Below, one piece after another: positions 1 through 7,373 of a stretch of 45,011 bases of DNA. The position numbers and the translations under genes are program-made. Origin of the DNA: Bacteroidota bacterium (GTDB taxonomy: Bacteria; Bacteroidota; Bacteroidia; Bacteroidales; VadinHA17); NCBI GenBank assembly GCA_011374625.1, contig DRPN01000181.1:1-45011 (forward strand), given 5' to 3'. The notes beneath the pieces were generated by a model. It saw only the letters and a list, made by a program, of their open reading frames with translations, did no database searches and had not been told where the DNA came from. Within the stretch, counting starts at the first letter, position 1. Every line of letters starts with the position of its first letter.

Positions 1-120
1 AGGAGAGAGTTTCTTCCTTCGCCTTTTGGACAATAAAAGATAAAGGGAGAAGCAAAAAATATATTATTTAACAAATCATACTTTTGCTACCTAGTTTCCG
101 GCCGGTTGTCACTCTCTCCT
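1..120. repeat. Inverted repeat AGGAGAGAGT / ACTCTCTCCT
   Basis: The first ten bases of the window (AGGAGAGAGT) are the exact reverse complement of bases 111-120 (ACTCTCTCCT), with about 100 bases between them. The left arm may extend beyond the window edge, so its true length cannot be judged. The interior is AT-rich, encodes nothing recognisable and carries a possible promoter element. The pair could be the ends of a small non-autonomous element, a long-range RNA stem, or chance in purine-rich DNA. I do not assign a role. Confidence 0.35.
79..86 (+). promoter_or_regulatory. Possible Bacteroidetes -7 promoter element (TACTTTTG)
   Basis: TACTTTTG matches the Bacteroidetes -7 consensus TAnnTTTG exactly. 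No clear TTG -33 element lies about 20 bases upstream. No convincing gene begins within 500 bases downstream, so it is either a chance match or the start of a short untranslated transcript. Confidence 0.25.
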
Positions 121-490
121 AAAAAATAGTCCACAAAGATAGAGGTAAGTGGTTAAAAAAACAAAATAGAGGAAAAAAATGGTACAACCTAAGTTCAATT
201 AGTAAATGGGGCAGGAAATGAGTTTGTATTTCATCTGTTTATTTTTATTTTTTAGGGGTCAGATGGAACTTACCATGATAATTATGCACGTGTGTGTTAA
301 AATCATAATTATTTTATCATGGACGTTTCATAATGTCATAAATCTTTTTAACTTTTTGAATTGCCTCGGTGCATTGACGAATGAATATTCTTTTATTTGT
401 TATCCATTGTAGTGGGTACACATTTTTAGCCCAAGTTGAAAATGAGAAAGTATAAGGTATTCATTTTCAGCAGTGTGTATTTTTTAAGTT
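87..490. other. Gene-poor AT-rich stretch with two hairpins
   Basis: No reading frame here looks like a protein; the 68-residue ORF at 206-412 is hydrophobic low-complexity sequence with no recognisable family. Two potential RNA hairpins are visible. One, at 273-322, has a CCATGATAA arm matching TTATCATGG plus an ATTATG/CATAAT inner stem with a small bulge. The other pairs TGAAAATGA (437-445) with TCATTTTCA (461-469). A small RNA or a long 5' leader for the downstream T9SS gene is possible but unproven. Confidence 0.35.
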
Positions 491-498
491 TACATTTG
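491..498 (+). promoter_or_regulatory. Possible -7 promoter element (TACATTTG)
   Basis: TACATTTG is an exact TAnnTTTG match on the strand of the T9SS cargo gene, but about 180 bases before its likely start at 681. If used, the transcript would carry a leader of roughly 175 bases. Confidence 0.3.
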
Positions 499-680
499 GG
501 TTACTACATTAATTTTCCGGTATAAGGTGGATGTTTCCACACAAATGCCTCATAGATTTGTGCTGCTTTTTTATTAAAAGATTTTTTTGCCTCACACAAA
601 AAAACACACACTGTGGATATAACTTCCCTCTTTCCGATTTTCCAATTATTTTTTTAAATTGTGAAAAAAATGGGTGGTTT

Positions 681-2054
681 ATGAAAAGATTCATCATTTG
701 GATCATTATTTTTCTCTTTTTCCCTGTGCTTCCGGTCTTATCTAAAACACAGGAAGTGCCCCCGACCGATACTTCTTACATCCATGCTCTTCTCAGAAAG
801 TACCCTATGAAACACCCAGGCAAGACAGATACAAAAGGTTCTAAAACAACCTGTTCCGGTCGCTTCTTACAGGATTCAACCTATTTTTTTAGCTGGTCTG
901 CCTCTGATTCATCATGGATTCTCTACCGGGGTTGTTTTTGGGGATACAACCGGGAAGGCAAAAAAGTTTGGTACGAAAATAGAAACCGAAACCAACAAGA
1001 AAATATCTGGACAGCCCGGTCCCGGACTGAGTATGAATATTCTTCATCCGGCAAGTTATCAAAAATCTATACCTTTTGCAATAACGCTGCAACAAACAGA
1101 TGGGACAGTTCTTATAGAAATTTATATCAATATACAAAAGAAGGATGGCTGGCAACAAATCTTTCTCAGAAGTATGAGTCCGTAAACATATGGGTAAATT
1201 CTTCCCGGAATGATTTTGAATATGATACGGTAGGTCATTGCGTTCTATCCCAATCAAGTTCATGGGATTCCGAACATAAAAAATGGAACCCTTCTTACAG
1301 AACCGTTGATTTTTGGGAACAAAACCTGGATACGGCATCAGTCAGACAACAGTATGATACGGCAACTGCTCTTTGGATAAATATTTCCAAACGATCTTTT
1401 TTTTACGATGATGCCGGTCGCCGCACTAAAGAGGTATTGGCCACATGGGATATAGCTTCAGATCATTGGATTAATCAATCAATGATCAGTTATTTATACA
1501 AAAACGGAGCCCTGACAGTGCAGGACTATCAAACCTGGCACACGGACCATTGGGAAGAAGCGGTAAAATATCTGTATTATAAAAATAAAATGGGAAATGA
1601 CACCTTAATTTTATTTCAGATTTTCCATTCCGGTTCCACTACATGGCAAGACAATTACCAATATCTTTACGATTATGATAACTGCGACATCCTGAAAGCA
1701 GAAACGGGACAGTTATGGAACGCCTCTGCCCATACCTGGGATAATGACTGGCATGTGGTCCATTTTGTCTCACCGTTTATTCCGGAACTGCCACCTGCCT
1801 ATGCCGAAAAAATCCAACAGGAAGCTATCCGTATATGGCCCAATCCGGCATGGGAAAAAATTCATATTCACCTGACCAACCGTTCTGCTTACACCATACG
1901 TCTTGTGGATATCTCAGGCAGAATTTGTAAAGAAATTAAAAAGACGAAAGATCAGGAACTCATCTTTGATGTTCGTGACTTATCCCCAGGTATTTACTTT
2001 TTACAGTTTACTTCCGCAAAAGAGAATTTTACCAGAAAAATAATAATCCGTTAA
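681..2054 (+). CDS. T9SS-secreted repeat protein with type A sorting domain
   Basis: A predicted secreted protein of 457 residues. The ORF track opens at 531, but the ATG at 681 begins a clear signal peptide (MKRF followed by a hydrophobic run to about residue 23), so the 50 residues before it are probably not translated. The C-terminal ~75 residues (from IWPNPAWEKI to the final KIIIR) have the layout of a T9SS type A sorting domain: an N-P motif, a VDISGR-like strand, SPGIYFLQF and a basic end. Such domains direct passage through the type IX outer-membrane secretion system and are then cleaved. The middle holds several degenerate ~40-residue units with tryptophans and a Y-x-Y-D-x-x-G pattern, loosely like YD-type repeats. 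No enzyme motif is visible. The ligand or role is unknown; surface attachment is an inference from the sorting domain. Confidence 0.85.
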   Translation: MKRFIIWIIIFLFFPVLPVLSKTQEVPPTDTSYIHALLRKYPMKHPGKTDTKGSKTTCSGRFLQDSTYFFSWSASDSSWILYRGCFWGYNREGKKVWYENRNRNQQENIWTARSRTEYEYSSSGKLSKIYTFCNNAATNRWDSSYRNLYQYTKEGWLATNLSQKYESVNIWVNSSRNDFEYDTVGHCVLSQSSSWDSEHKKWNPSYRTVDFWEQNLDTASVRQQYDTATALWINISKRSFFYDDAGRRTKEVLATWDIASDHWINQSMISYLYKNGALTVQDYQTWHTDHWEEAVKYLYYKNKMGNDTLILFQIFHSGSTTWQDNYQYLYDYDNCDILKAETGQLWNASAHTWDNDWHVVHFVSPFIPELPPAYAEKIQQEAIRIWPNPAWEKIHIHLTNRSAYTIRLVDISGRICKEIKKTKDQELIFDVRDLSPGIYFLQFTSAKENFTRKIIIR

Positions 2055-2085
2055 GCTACTGGTATTATTTTAGCGCTTTTATTGT

Positions 2086-2093
2086 TACTTTTA
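2086..2093 (+). promoter_or_regulatory. Near-consensus -7 element upstream of aldolase
   Basis: TACTTTTA differs from TAnnTTTG only at the last base and lies 44 bases before the aldolase start codon, a usual leader length. No separate -33 element is clear. Confidence 0.25.
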
Positions 2094-2136
2094 CGTCGAA
2101 ATTAAAGTAAAGTATTATTTAATAAAACATAATATT

Positions 2137-3210
2137 ATGGGACAAAAAAAATTCAAAGCAGGCGTACTTTTCGGTGATGAGGTTACCGAACTTTTCAATT
2201 ACGCAAAGGCCAACAATTTTGCAATACCTGCTGTCAATGTGGTAGGGACCGATTCTGTCAATGCCGTTATGGAAACGGCTGCTAAAGTCAATTCTCCGGT
2301 GATCATCCAATTTTCTAACGGAGGAGGCGCTTTCTATGCAGGCAAAGGGCTTCCGGCAGAGGGTCAAACCGGAGCTGTTCTCGGATCGGTTTCCGGAGCA
2401 CAGCATATTCATCTGCTGGCCGAACACTATGGCATACCGGTGATTCTGCATACCGACCATTGCGCAAAGAAACTGCTTCCCTGGGTGGAAGGCATGCTGG
2501 ATTACGGTGAAAAATATTATAAAGATCACGGCAAACCTTTATTCAGCTCTCACATGCTGGACCTCTCGGCAGAACCGCTCGAAGAAAATATTGAGATCAG
2601 CAAAAAATATCTTGAAAGAATGAGTCGGATCGGCATGACCCTGGAGATAGAACTGGGAGTCACCGGAGGCGAAGAAGACGGGGTAGACCACAGCAGCATT
2701 GACAATTCCAAATTGTACACACAACCCGAAGATGTTGCCTATGCTTATGAAGAGCTTAAAAAAATCAGCAACCGTTTTACCATTGCTGCTTCTTTTGGTA
2801 ATGTTCACGGAGTTTACAAACCGGGAAATGTCCGTCTGGAACCGGTGATCCTGAAAAATTCACAGGAATACATTCAAAAAAAATATAATACCGGCGAAAA
2901 ACCCGTGAATTTTGTGTTCCACGGTGGTTCAGGTTCCGAAAAAGCAAAAATCAAGGAAGCCATCTCTTACGGGGTCGTCAAGATGAACCTGGATACGGAC
3001 ATGCAGTGGGCTTTCTGGTATGGGGTAAAAGGATATTATGAACAATATAAGGATTATCTTCAGAGCCAGATTGGAAACCCGGAAGGCGATGATAAACCCA
3101 ACAAAAAATATTACGACCCGCGAAAATGGCTGCGTGCCGGTGAAGAACAGTTCGTCAAACGGCTCACTGAAGCTTTCGAAGACCTCAACGCCATCAACCG
3201 TCTGGGTTAA
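2137..3210 (+). CDS. fbaA: Class II fructose-bisphosphate aldolase
   Basis: A cytosolic zinc-dependent aldolase that reversibly cleaves fructose 1,6-bisphosphate to glyceraldehyde 3-phosphate and dihydroxyacetone phosphate in glycolysis and gluconeogenesis. The 357-residue length matches the E. coli FbaA type (class IIA, about 359). Visible family motifs are HTDHCAKK near residue 105 (catalytic Asp107 and zinc ligand His108), the ELGVTGGEEDGVD segment, the FGNVHGVY zinc-histidine motif, VFHGGSGS, and KMNLDTDMQWAFW for phosphate and substrate binding. The gene stands alone: a possible -7 element lies upstream and a strong terminator starts about 105 bases after the stop. The C-terminal sequence with KYYDPRKWLRAGE is also typical. 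Identification is secure. Confidence 0.96.
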   Translation: MGQKKFKAGVLFGDEVTELFNYAKANNFAIPAVNVVGTDSVNAVMETAAKVNSPVIIQFSNGGGAFYAGKGLPAEGQTGAVLGSVSGAQHIHLLAEHYGIPVILHTDHCAKKLLPWVEGMLDYGEKYYKDHGKPLFSSHMLDLSAEPLEENIEISKKYLERMSRIGMTLEIELGVTGGEEDGVDHSSIDNSKLYTQPEDVAYAYEELKKISNRFTIAASFGNVHGVYKPGNVRLEPVILKNSQEYIQKKYNTGEKPVNFVFHGGSGSEKAKIKEAISYGVVKMNLDTDMQWAFWYGVKGYYEQYKDYLQSQIGNPEGDDKPNKKYYDPRKWLRAGEEQFVKRLTEAFEDLNAINRLG

Positions 3211-3314
3211 GCCGCAACGGAATCATTTTTAAAAGATATAGTGAAGGTATAACAGTATTTGCCACACCACTATCATACACCGCTCAGGGCATACCCTCGG
3301 GATATTCGTATTTG

Positions 3315-3347
3315 AAAGCGAAACTGAACAAACAGTTTCGCTTTTTT
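3315..3347 (+). terminator. Rho-independent terminator after fbaA
   Basis: A perfect 12-base stem (AAAGCGAAACTG / CAGTTTCGCTTT) with the loop AACAAA runs into a T tract. It lies about 105 bases downstream of the aldolase stop codon on the same strand. Because it interrupts the 94-residue minus-strand ORF at 3273-3557, that ORF is probably not a gene. Confidence 0.8.
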
Positions 3348-3577
3348 GATAAAGGTATCATTTTCTGAAATGAGACGGTCTCCTGAAGTTCTTTTTAACG
3401 ACATCCTATCCATTTGAAGCATTCTCCGGCAGGCGCTGTGGAACAAAAAGAAGGAAAAAACCCTGGAAATCTTTGGTCTATACTTCCAATCACTAAAATA
3501 TACGGAAACATTTTCAAAGAATGTTTCGTAGTGAAGCATTCCCCGTGATAAAGACAACTAAAAATTCTTTTTCCGGT
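3348..3577. other. Intergenic stretch, nothing recognised
   Basis: Between the aldolase terminator and the minus-strand binding-protein gene I see no recognisable coding sequence, repeat or RNA. The minus ORF covering it has no familiar motifs and overlaps the terminator. Confidence 0.4.
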
Positions 3578-4489
3578 CTAACCGGCCACATCCCAGTAAA
3601 TCCCTTTTCTTTCCTCAATCTTAGGATCATTCCTCAATATTTCTCCCAGGATTTTTAAAGATGTAATAAGGCCGGTACAACTCCGGTTATAAAATACAGG
3701 TCCGTCAACAACATACTGTGAAGGAGGTTTGTCACAGGTGAAAACAGAAAACAATTTATTCTTATCAAGATACTTGATTTTTTCCTTATTTTCCGGCAAA
3801 GTAGCCCAAGGGTCTCCCCCGATGATAATGTCAGGACTTCTCTCAAAATAATAATCAGGATAAATATATAAATCGTCACCATAGAGCAAAGGGGTACCGC
3901 CTATCATTTCAATCATATCTGACACCCATCGTCCGGCCAACTGCAACAATGGCCATTTACGTAATACTCCAACAGCCGGAGTGTGACGTTTGAGTCCGTA
4001 CTTTTTAAGAGTCTTCTCTATTTCCCTCCTGCAATTTCTCACCAGAACTTTCCCCCGGTCTTCATAACCAAATACCCCGGCCATCATCATGATCTCATCA
4101 AATATATCATTTATGGACATAGAATAAATATCAAGAAGACGGCATCCCCGCAATCCGTCCTGCTCGAGTATTTGCTCTGCTTCTTCGGAAGACAAGCCTG
4201 ACAAATTAAGCATTCCTTCCGTGATAATGTGAGTCGGTTTTATTTTTCTGAGAAGATCCATCTTCACATTCCATGGCGAAAGCAGGATTTCTGTCATTGT
4301 AGGACCGGAATGCATAACCTTATCTACGGAAACTATATCTCTTTCGGGTGTAGTTATCACCGGTATATTATTTATTTCATTTTTAGCAATAAATGCATCA
4401 TGAGAACACCCTGCGATCCAAAGATCCAGTTCCAGGTCTAAAAGCACCTGCGTTCCCCAGGCCGATAAAGAAACAATGCGTACCTCCAT
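3578..4489 (-). CDS. BtuF-like cobalamin-binding protein, no signal peptide
   Basis: A 303-residue protein of the periplasmic-binding-protein fold (PF01497, COG0614), closest in motif pattern to the BtuF-like cobalamin-binding group. It opens with RIVSLSAWGTQVLLDL and then GCSHDAFIAKNEINNIPVIT, mirroring the VGVSHECDYPPEARSKPVVT pattern of that group. A P-A-V-G-V-L-R-K-W-P stretch and IIGGDPW near the C-terminus also fit. I chose ATG 4489, which starts directly at the conserved beta strand; the track start at 4540 adds 17 residues that do not form a signal peptide either. The protein therefore appears cytosolic or exported unconventionally. No permease or ATPase of a B12 importer is adjacent, so its role as a transporter component is doubtful. 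Binding of a corrinoid or other metal chelate is an inference from family resemblance. Confidence 0.7.
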   Translation of the reverse strand: MEVRIVSLSAWGTQVLLDLELDLWIAGCSHDAFIAKNEINNIPVITTPERDIVSVDKVMHSGPTMTEILLSPWNVKMDLLRKIKPTHIITEGMLNLSGLSSEEAEQILEQDGLRGCRLLDIYSMSINDIFDEIMMMAGVFGYEDRGKVLVRNCRREIEKTLKKYGLKRHTPAVGVLRKWPLLQLAGRWVSDMIEMIGGTPLLYGDDLYIYPDYYFERSPDIIIGGDPWATLPENKEKIKYLDKNKLFSVFTCDKPPSQYVVDGPVFYNRSCTGLITSLKILGEILRNDPKIEERKGIYWDVAG

Positions 4490-4676
4490 CAAAGAATCAG
4501 TTTTATTTTTACATTTCCCAGACCGGATATAAAAGTACAATATTTTCCCTTCCCTGACAAGAGACCGGTTTACTGAGCCAATAGAAAAGAAAATCCTTTT
4601 GGCTCAAATCAAATCAAAAAATGTAGAAAAGCTTCAAACATGACTTTTCTTATCGTTTTAATAATCAGACAATGAT

Positions 4677-4684
4677 TATTTTTG
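4677..4684 (+). promoter_or_regulatory. -7 promoter element of the antiporter gene (TATTTTTG)
   Basis: TATTTTTG is an exact TAnnTTTG match 21 bases before ATG 4705. It overlaps the start of the longer ORF at 4672, which argues that translation begins at 4705. No good -33 TTG is visible. Confidence 0.5.
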
Positions 4685-4704
4685 TTAACCCAATATATTA
4701 CACC

Positions 4705-6300
4705 ATGGACTTGCTGACGCAAAGTTATTTTGTATTGTTTCTGATCATTGCGCTTGGTTTTATTTTAGGAAATATCAAAATTAAAGGGGTTTCCCTGGAT
4801 GCTTCGGCAGTCATTTTTGTGGCCCTGTTGTTTGGCCATTACGGAATTTTAGTTCCTAAAGATTTTCAATATATTGGTCTTGTACTATTCATATTTACAA
4901 TAGGATTACAGGCTGGACCCGGGTTTTTCTTTTCTTTCCGGAAACAGGGGAAACAATTGATCCTTACAACACTTGTTCTGGTTATTACGGGGTGGCTTAC
5001 GTCAATCCTTCTGGGGTGGGGACTGGGAATTGATTATCGCCTGTCAGTAGGTTTGTTTACCGGCGCACTCACCAGCACACCCGGTCTTGCAGCAGCTATT
5101 GATGCCACACACTCTCCCCTGGCTTCCATCGGATACGGTATCGCATATCCTTTCGGCGTTTTAGGAGTGATCCTTTTTGTCCGTCTTTACCCCGTTATTT
5201 TTAAGATAGATCTTAAAAAAGCAGAACAGGCGCTGGAAAATGAAAAAAGGGAACAATACCCGGAAGTACTTCGCCGGAATTTTGTAGTAGAAAACGAGAA
5301 CGTCCTTGGAAAATCCATTGGAGAACTAAAAATCCGCTCTATGACCGGGGCCAATATTTCCCGTGTATTAAAAGGGAAAACGGCCATAACTCCCGGTGTA
5401 GATACCCACTTGGAGAAAGGAGACATTGTTCGGGCAGTGGGGTCGGCCGAGTCATTGGAAAAATTCCGCCTGTTGATCGGCCCCCCGACAGAAAAAGAAA
5501 TTCCTCTCGGAAAAGACTATGAAGTCCGCTCCGTGCTGGTCACCAACAAAAAGATTATCAACAAAACACTGGCAGAACTAAATTTGTGGCACCACTTTCA
5601 TGCTACGGTAACACGTATACGGAGAAGCGGTATTGACATCGTCCCTTCCCCGGACACTCATATCCGGTTCGGGGATAAACTGATTGTGGCCTGCTCCCGG
5701 AGTCAGATGAAAAACATAATGTATTTGTTGGGAAACGAAGATAAAAAGCTTTCGGACACAGATTTTTTCCCTGTTGCTGCAGGCATCGTGCTGGGTGTCT
5801 TGCTGGGAAAAATAAGCATTGGCTTTAGCAACAATTTCACCTTTCGCCTGGGCCTTACAGGAGGGATATTAATTACCGCTATGCTCCTGGCAAGCATCGG
5901 AAAAACAGGCCCTGTAATTTGGACCATGTCGGGTGCTGCCACACAACTGCTAAAACAACTCGGATTGCTGCTTTTCCTGGCTACCGTGGGGACACATGCA
6001 GGACAGCATCTTTCCGCTACTTTTCAGCAATATGGATTGAAGCTGTTTTTTATCGGAGCAGCCATTACCCTGTTGCCGATGATTACAGGATCCTGGGTTG
6101 GCCAACAGCTTTTCAGGATCAACCCGCTAAAACTTATGGGAACCCTGACAGGAGGCATGACCAGCACCCCCGGACTTGCAGCCGTGGATTCTCTGACCGT
6201 TTCCAATGCCCCGCACATCGCTTATGCTACCGTATATCCTTTTGCCATGGTGCTGATCATCATCTTGGTACAAATAACAGGCACCCTTCCTTTTTTATGA
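4705..6300 (+). CDS. AspT/YidE/YbjL-family antiporter with two RCK_C domains
   Basis: A 531-residue inner-membrane protein of the aspartate:alanine exchanger (AAEx) family. It shows the family's internal duplication: two hydrophobic halves of about five or six membrane segments each, both carrying a near-identical signature (GALTSTPGLAAAID in the first half, GGMTSTPGLAAVDS in the second). Between them lie two TrkA-C (RCK_C) regulatory domains at roughly residues 190-265 and 275-345, with paired GDIVRAVGS and GDKLIVACS motifs. Members exchange amino or organic acids, but the substrate cannot be read from sequence. ATG 4705 is preferred because a -7 promoter element overlaps the earlier ATG at 4672. 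The gene stands alone on its transcript and is followed by rsgA with its own promoter. YidE-type transporter is the nearest alternative name. Confidence 0.85.
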   Translation: MDLLTQSYFVLFLIIALGFILGNIKIKGVSLDASAVIFVALLFGHYGILVPKDFQYIGLVLFIFTIGLQAGPGFFFSFRKQGKQLILTTLVLVITGWLTSILLGWGLGIDYRLSVGLFTGALTSTPGLAAAIDATHSPLASIGYGIAYPFGVLGVILFVRLYPVIFKIDLKKAEQALENEKREQYPEVLRRNFVVENENVLGKSIGELKIRSMTGANISRVLKGKTAITPGVDTHLEKGDIVRAVGSAESLEKFRLLIGPPTEKEIPLGKDYEVRSVLVTNKKIINKTLAELNLWHHFHATVTRIRRSGIDIVPSPDTHIRFGDKLIVACSRSQMKNIMYLLGNEDKKLSDTDFFPVAAGIVLGVLLGKISIGFSNNFTFRLGLTGGILITAMLLASIGKTGPVIWTMSGAATQLLKQLGLLLFLATVGTHAGQHLSATFQQYGLKLFFIGAAITLLPMITGSWVGQQLFRINPLKLMGTLTGGMTSTPGLAAVDSLTVSNAPHIAYATVYPFAMVLIIILVQITGTLPFL

Positions 6301-6361
6301 CAATCAGGCAAGTATAACCGATCATATTGCAGATCCGACTACAAGGGGACAACAAAATACC

Positions 6362-6369
6362 TACCTTTG
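6362..6369 (+). promoter_or_regulatory. -7 promoter element of rsgA (TACCTTTG)
   Basis: TACCTTTG is an exact TAnnTTTG match. It contains the TTG used as start in the ORF track (6367), which makes that codon an unlikely start and points to GTG 6385, only about 8-10 bases after the expected transcription start. Confidence 0.5.
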
Positions 6370-6384
6370 TGGAAATTTCCTATC

Positions 6385-7311
6385 GTGAAAACAGGAAGAG
6401 TTACAAAAGCTACCGGACGCTGGTACATTGTTGAAACGGAAGATCACAGAAAATTCCGCTGCGCTGTTAAGGGAAGTTTTCGGATCAAAGGAATCCGCCT
6501 CTCTAACCCAGTAGTGGTAGGGGATTATGTTACTTTCGAACCGGATCCTCCGGGGGAAACGGGACTGATTACCCATGTCCGGAAACGAAAGAATTATATC
6601 ATACGAAAATCAACCAATTTATCCTATGAAGCGCAAATCATCGCAGCTAATATTGATCAGGCTTTTCTGATCGCTTCCCTGGTAAAACCCAAAACCCTTT
6701 TACCCTTCATCGACCGTTTTCTGGTAGCGGCAGAAGCTTACCGTATTCCGGTAATTCTTATTTTTAACAAGACAGATCTGCATGGGGAAACAGAAAACCT
6801 TGAACTGAAAAAACTGACGGACATCTATGAAAATATTGGTTACAAAGTCTTGCATACTTCTGTGCCCCAACGAAAAAATCTGGAAAAAGTTAAAGAGCTT
6901 TTGATAAACCGTACCACCCTGCTTTCAGGAAATTCGGGGGTAGGAAAAACATCTCTTATCAATGCGCTCGAACCCTCCCTGAACCTCAAGACAAAACCGG
7001 TATCCCGGTCACATCAAACCGGAAAACACACAACCACCTATGCGGAATTGTTTCCTTTAAGTTTCGGTGGGCATATCATAGATACCCCCGGAATCAGAGG
7101 CTTCGGGCTGGTGGATACTGATAAAAATGAAATCTATCATTTTTTCCCGGAGATCTTCAAAATGGCAAAAGAATGCAACTATTACAACTGTACACACACT
7201 CACGAACCTGGTTGTGCCGTGAGAGAAGCTGTAGAAAAAGGATCAATTGCCGAATCGAGATATAACAGTTACCTCGATTTGTATTTTGATAAAGAAAAAA
7301 AATACAGATAA
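6385..7311 (+). CDS. rsgA: Ribosome small-subunit biogenesis GTPase RsgA
   Basis: A cytosolic circularly permuted GTPase that binds the 30S subunit late in assembly and releases maturation factors on GTP hydrolysis. The order of parts is diagnostic: an N-terminal OB fold (GRWYIVETED to VGDYVTFEP), then G4 (NKTD), then the P-loop GNSGVGKTS and G3 (DTPGIRGF), and a C-terminal zinc-binding motif CNYYNCTHTHEPGC. The length of 308 residues from GTG 6385 fits the family. No ATG exists at the 5' end. The TTG at 6367 lies inside a promoter element, so GTG 6385 (VKTGRVTKATGRW) is the better start, leaving a very short leader. Identification is secure; only the start is uncertain. Confidence 0.94.
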   Translation: MKTGRVTKATGRWYIVETEDHRKFRCAVKGSFRIKGIRLSNPVVVGDYVTFEPDPPGETGLITHVRKRKNYIIRKSTNLSYEAQIIAANIDQAFLIASLVKPKTLLPFIDRFLVAAEAYRIPVILIFNKTDLHGETENLELKKLTDIYENIGYKVLHTSVPQRKNLEKVKELLINRTTLLSGNSGVGKTSLINALEPSLNLKTKPVSRSHQTGKHTTTYAELFPLSFGGHIIDTPGIRGFGLVDTDKNEIYHFFPEIFKMAKECNYYNCTHTHEPGCAVREAVEKGSIAESRYNSYLDLYFDKEKKYR

Positions 7312-7373
7312 AAGAACTATCATTTTTTTTATATTAGAGGCTAATTTAAAAAGTAACCTCTCGGGTTCCGGAA

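Noticed and set aside
206-412. 68-residue ORF in the leading gene-free stretch
   Set aside because: Hydrophobic low-complexity sequence, no family motif, overlaps a hairpin.
889-1338. 149-residue minus-strand ORF within the T9SS gene
   Set aside because: Shadow of the coding strand; the plus frame has a signal peptide and sorting domain.
3273-3557. 94-residue minus-strand ORF after fbaA
   Set aside because: It runs through the strong fbaA terminator and shows no protein-like motifs.
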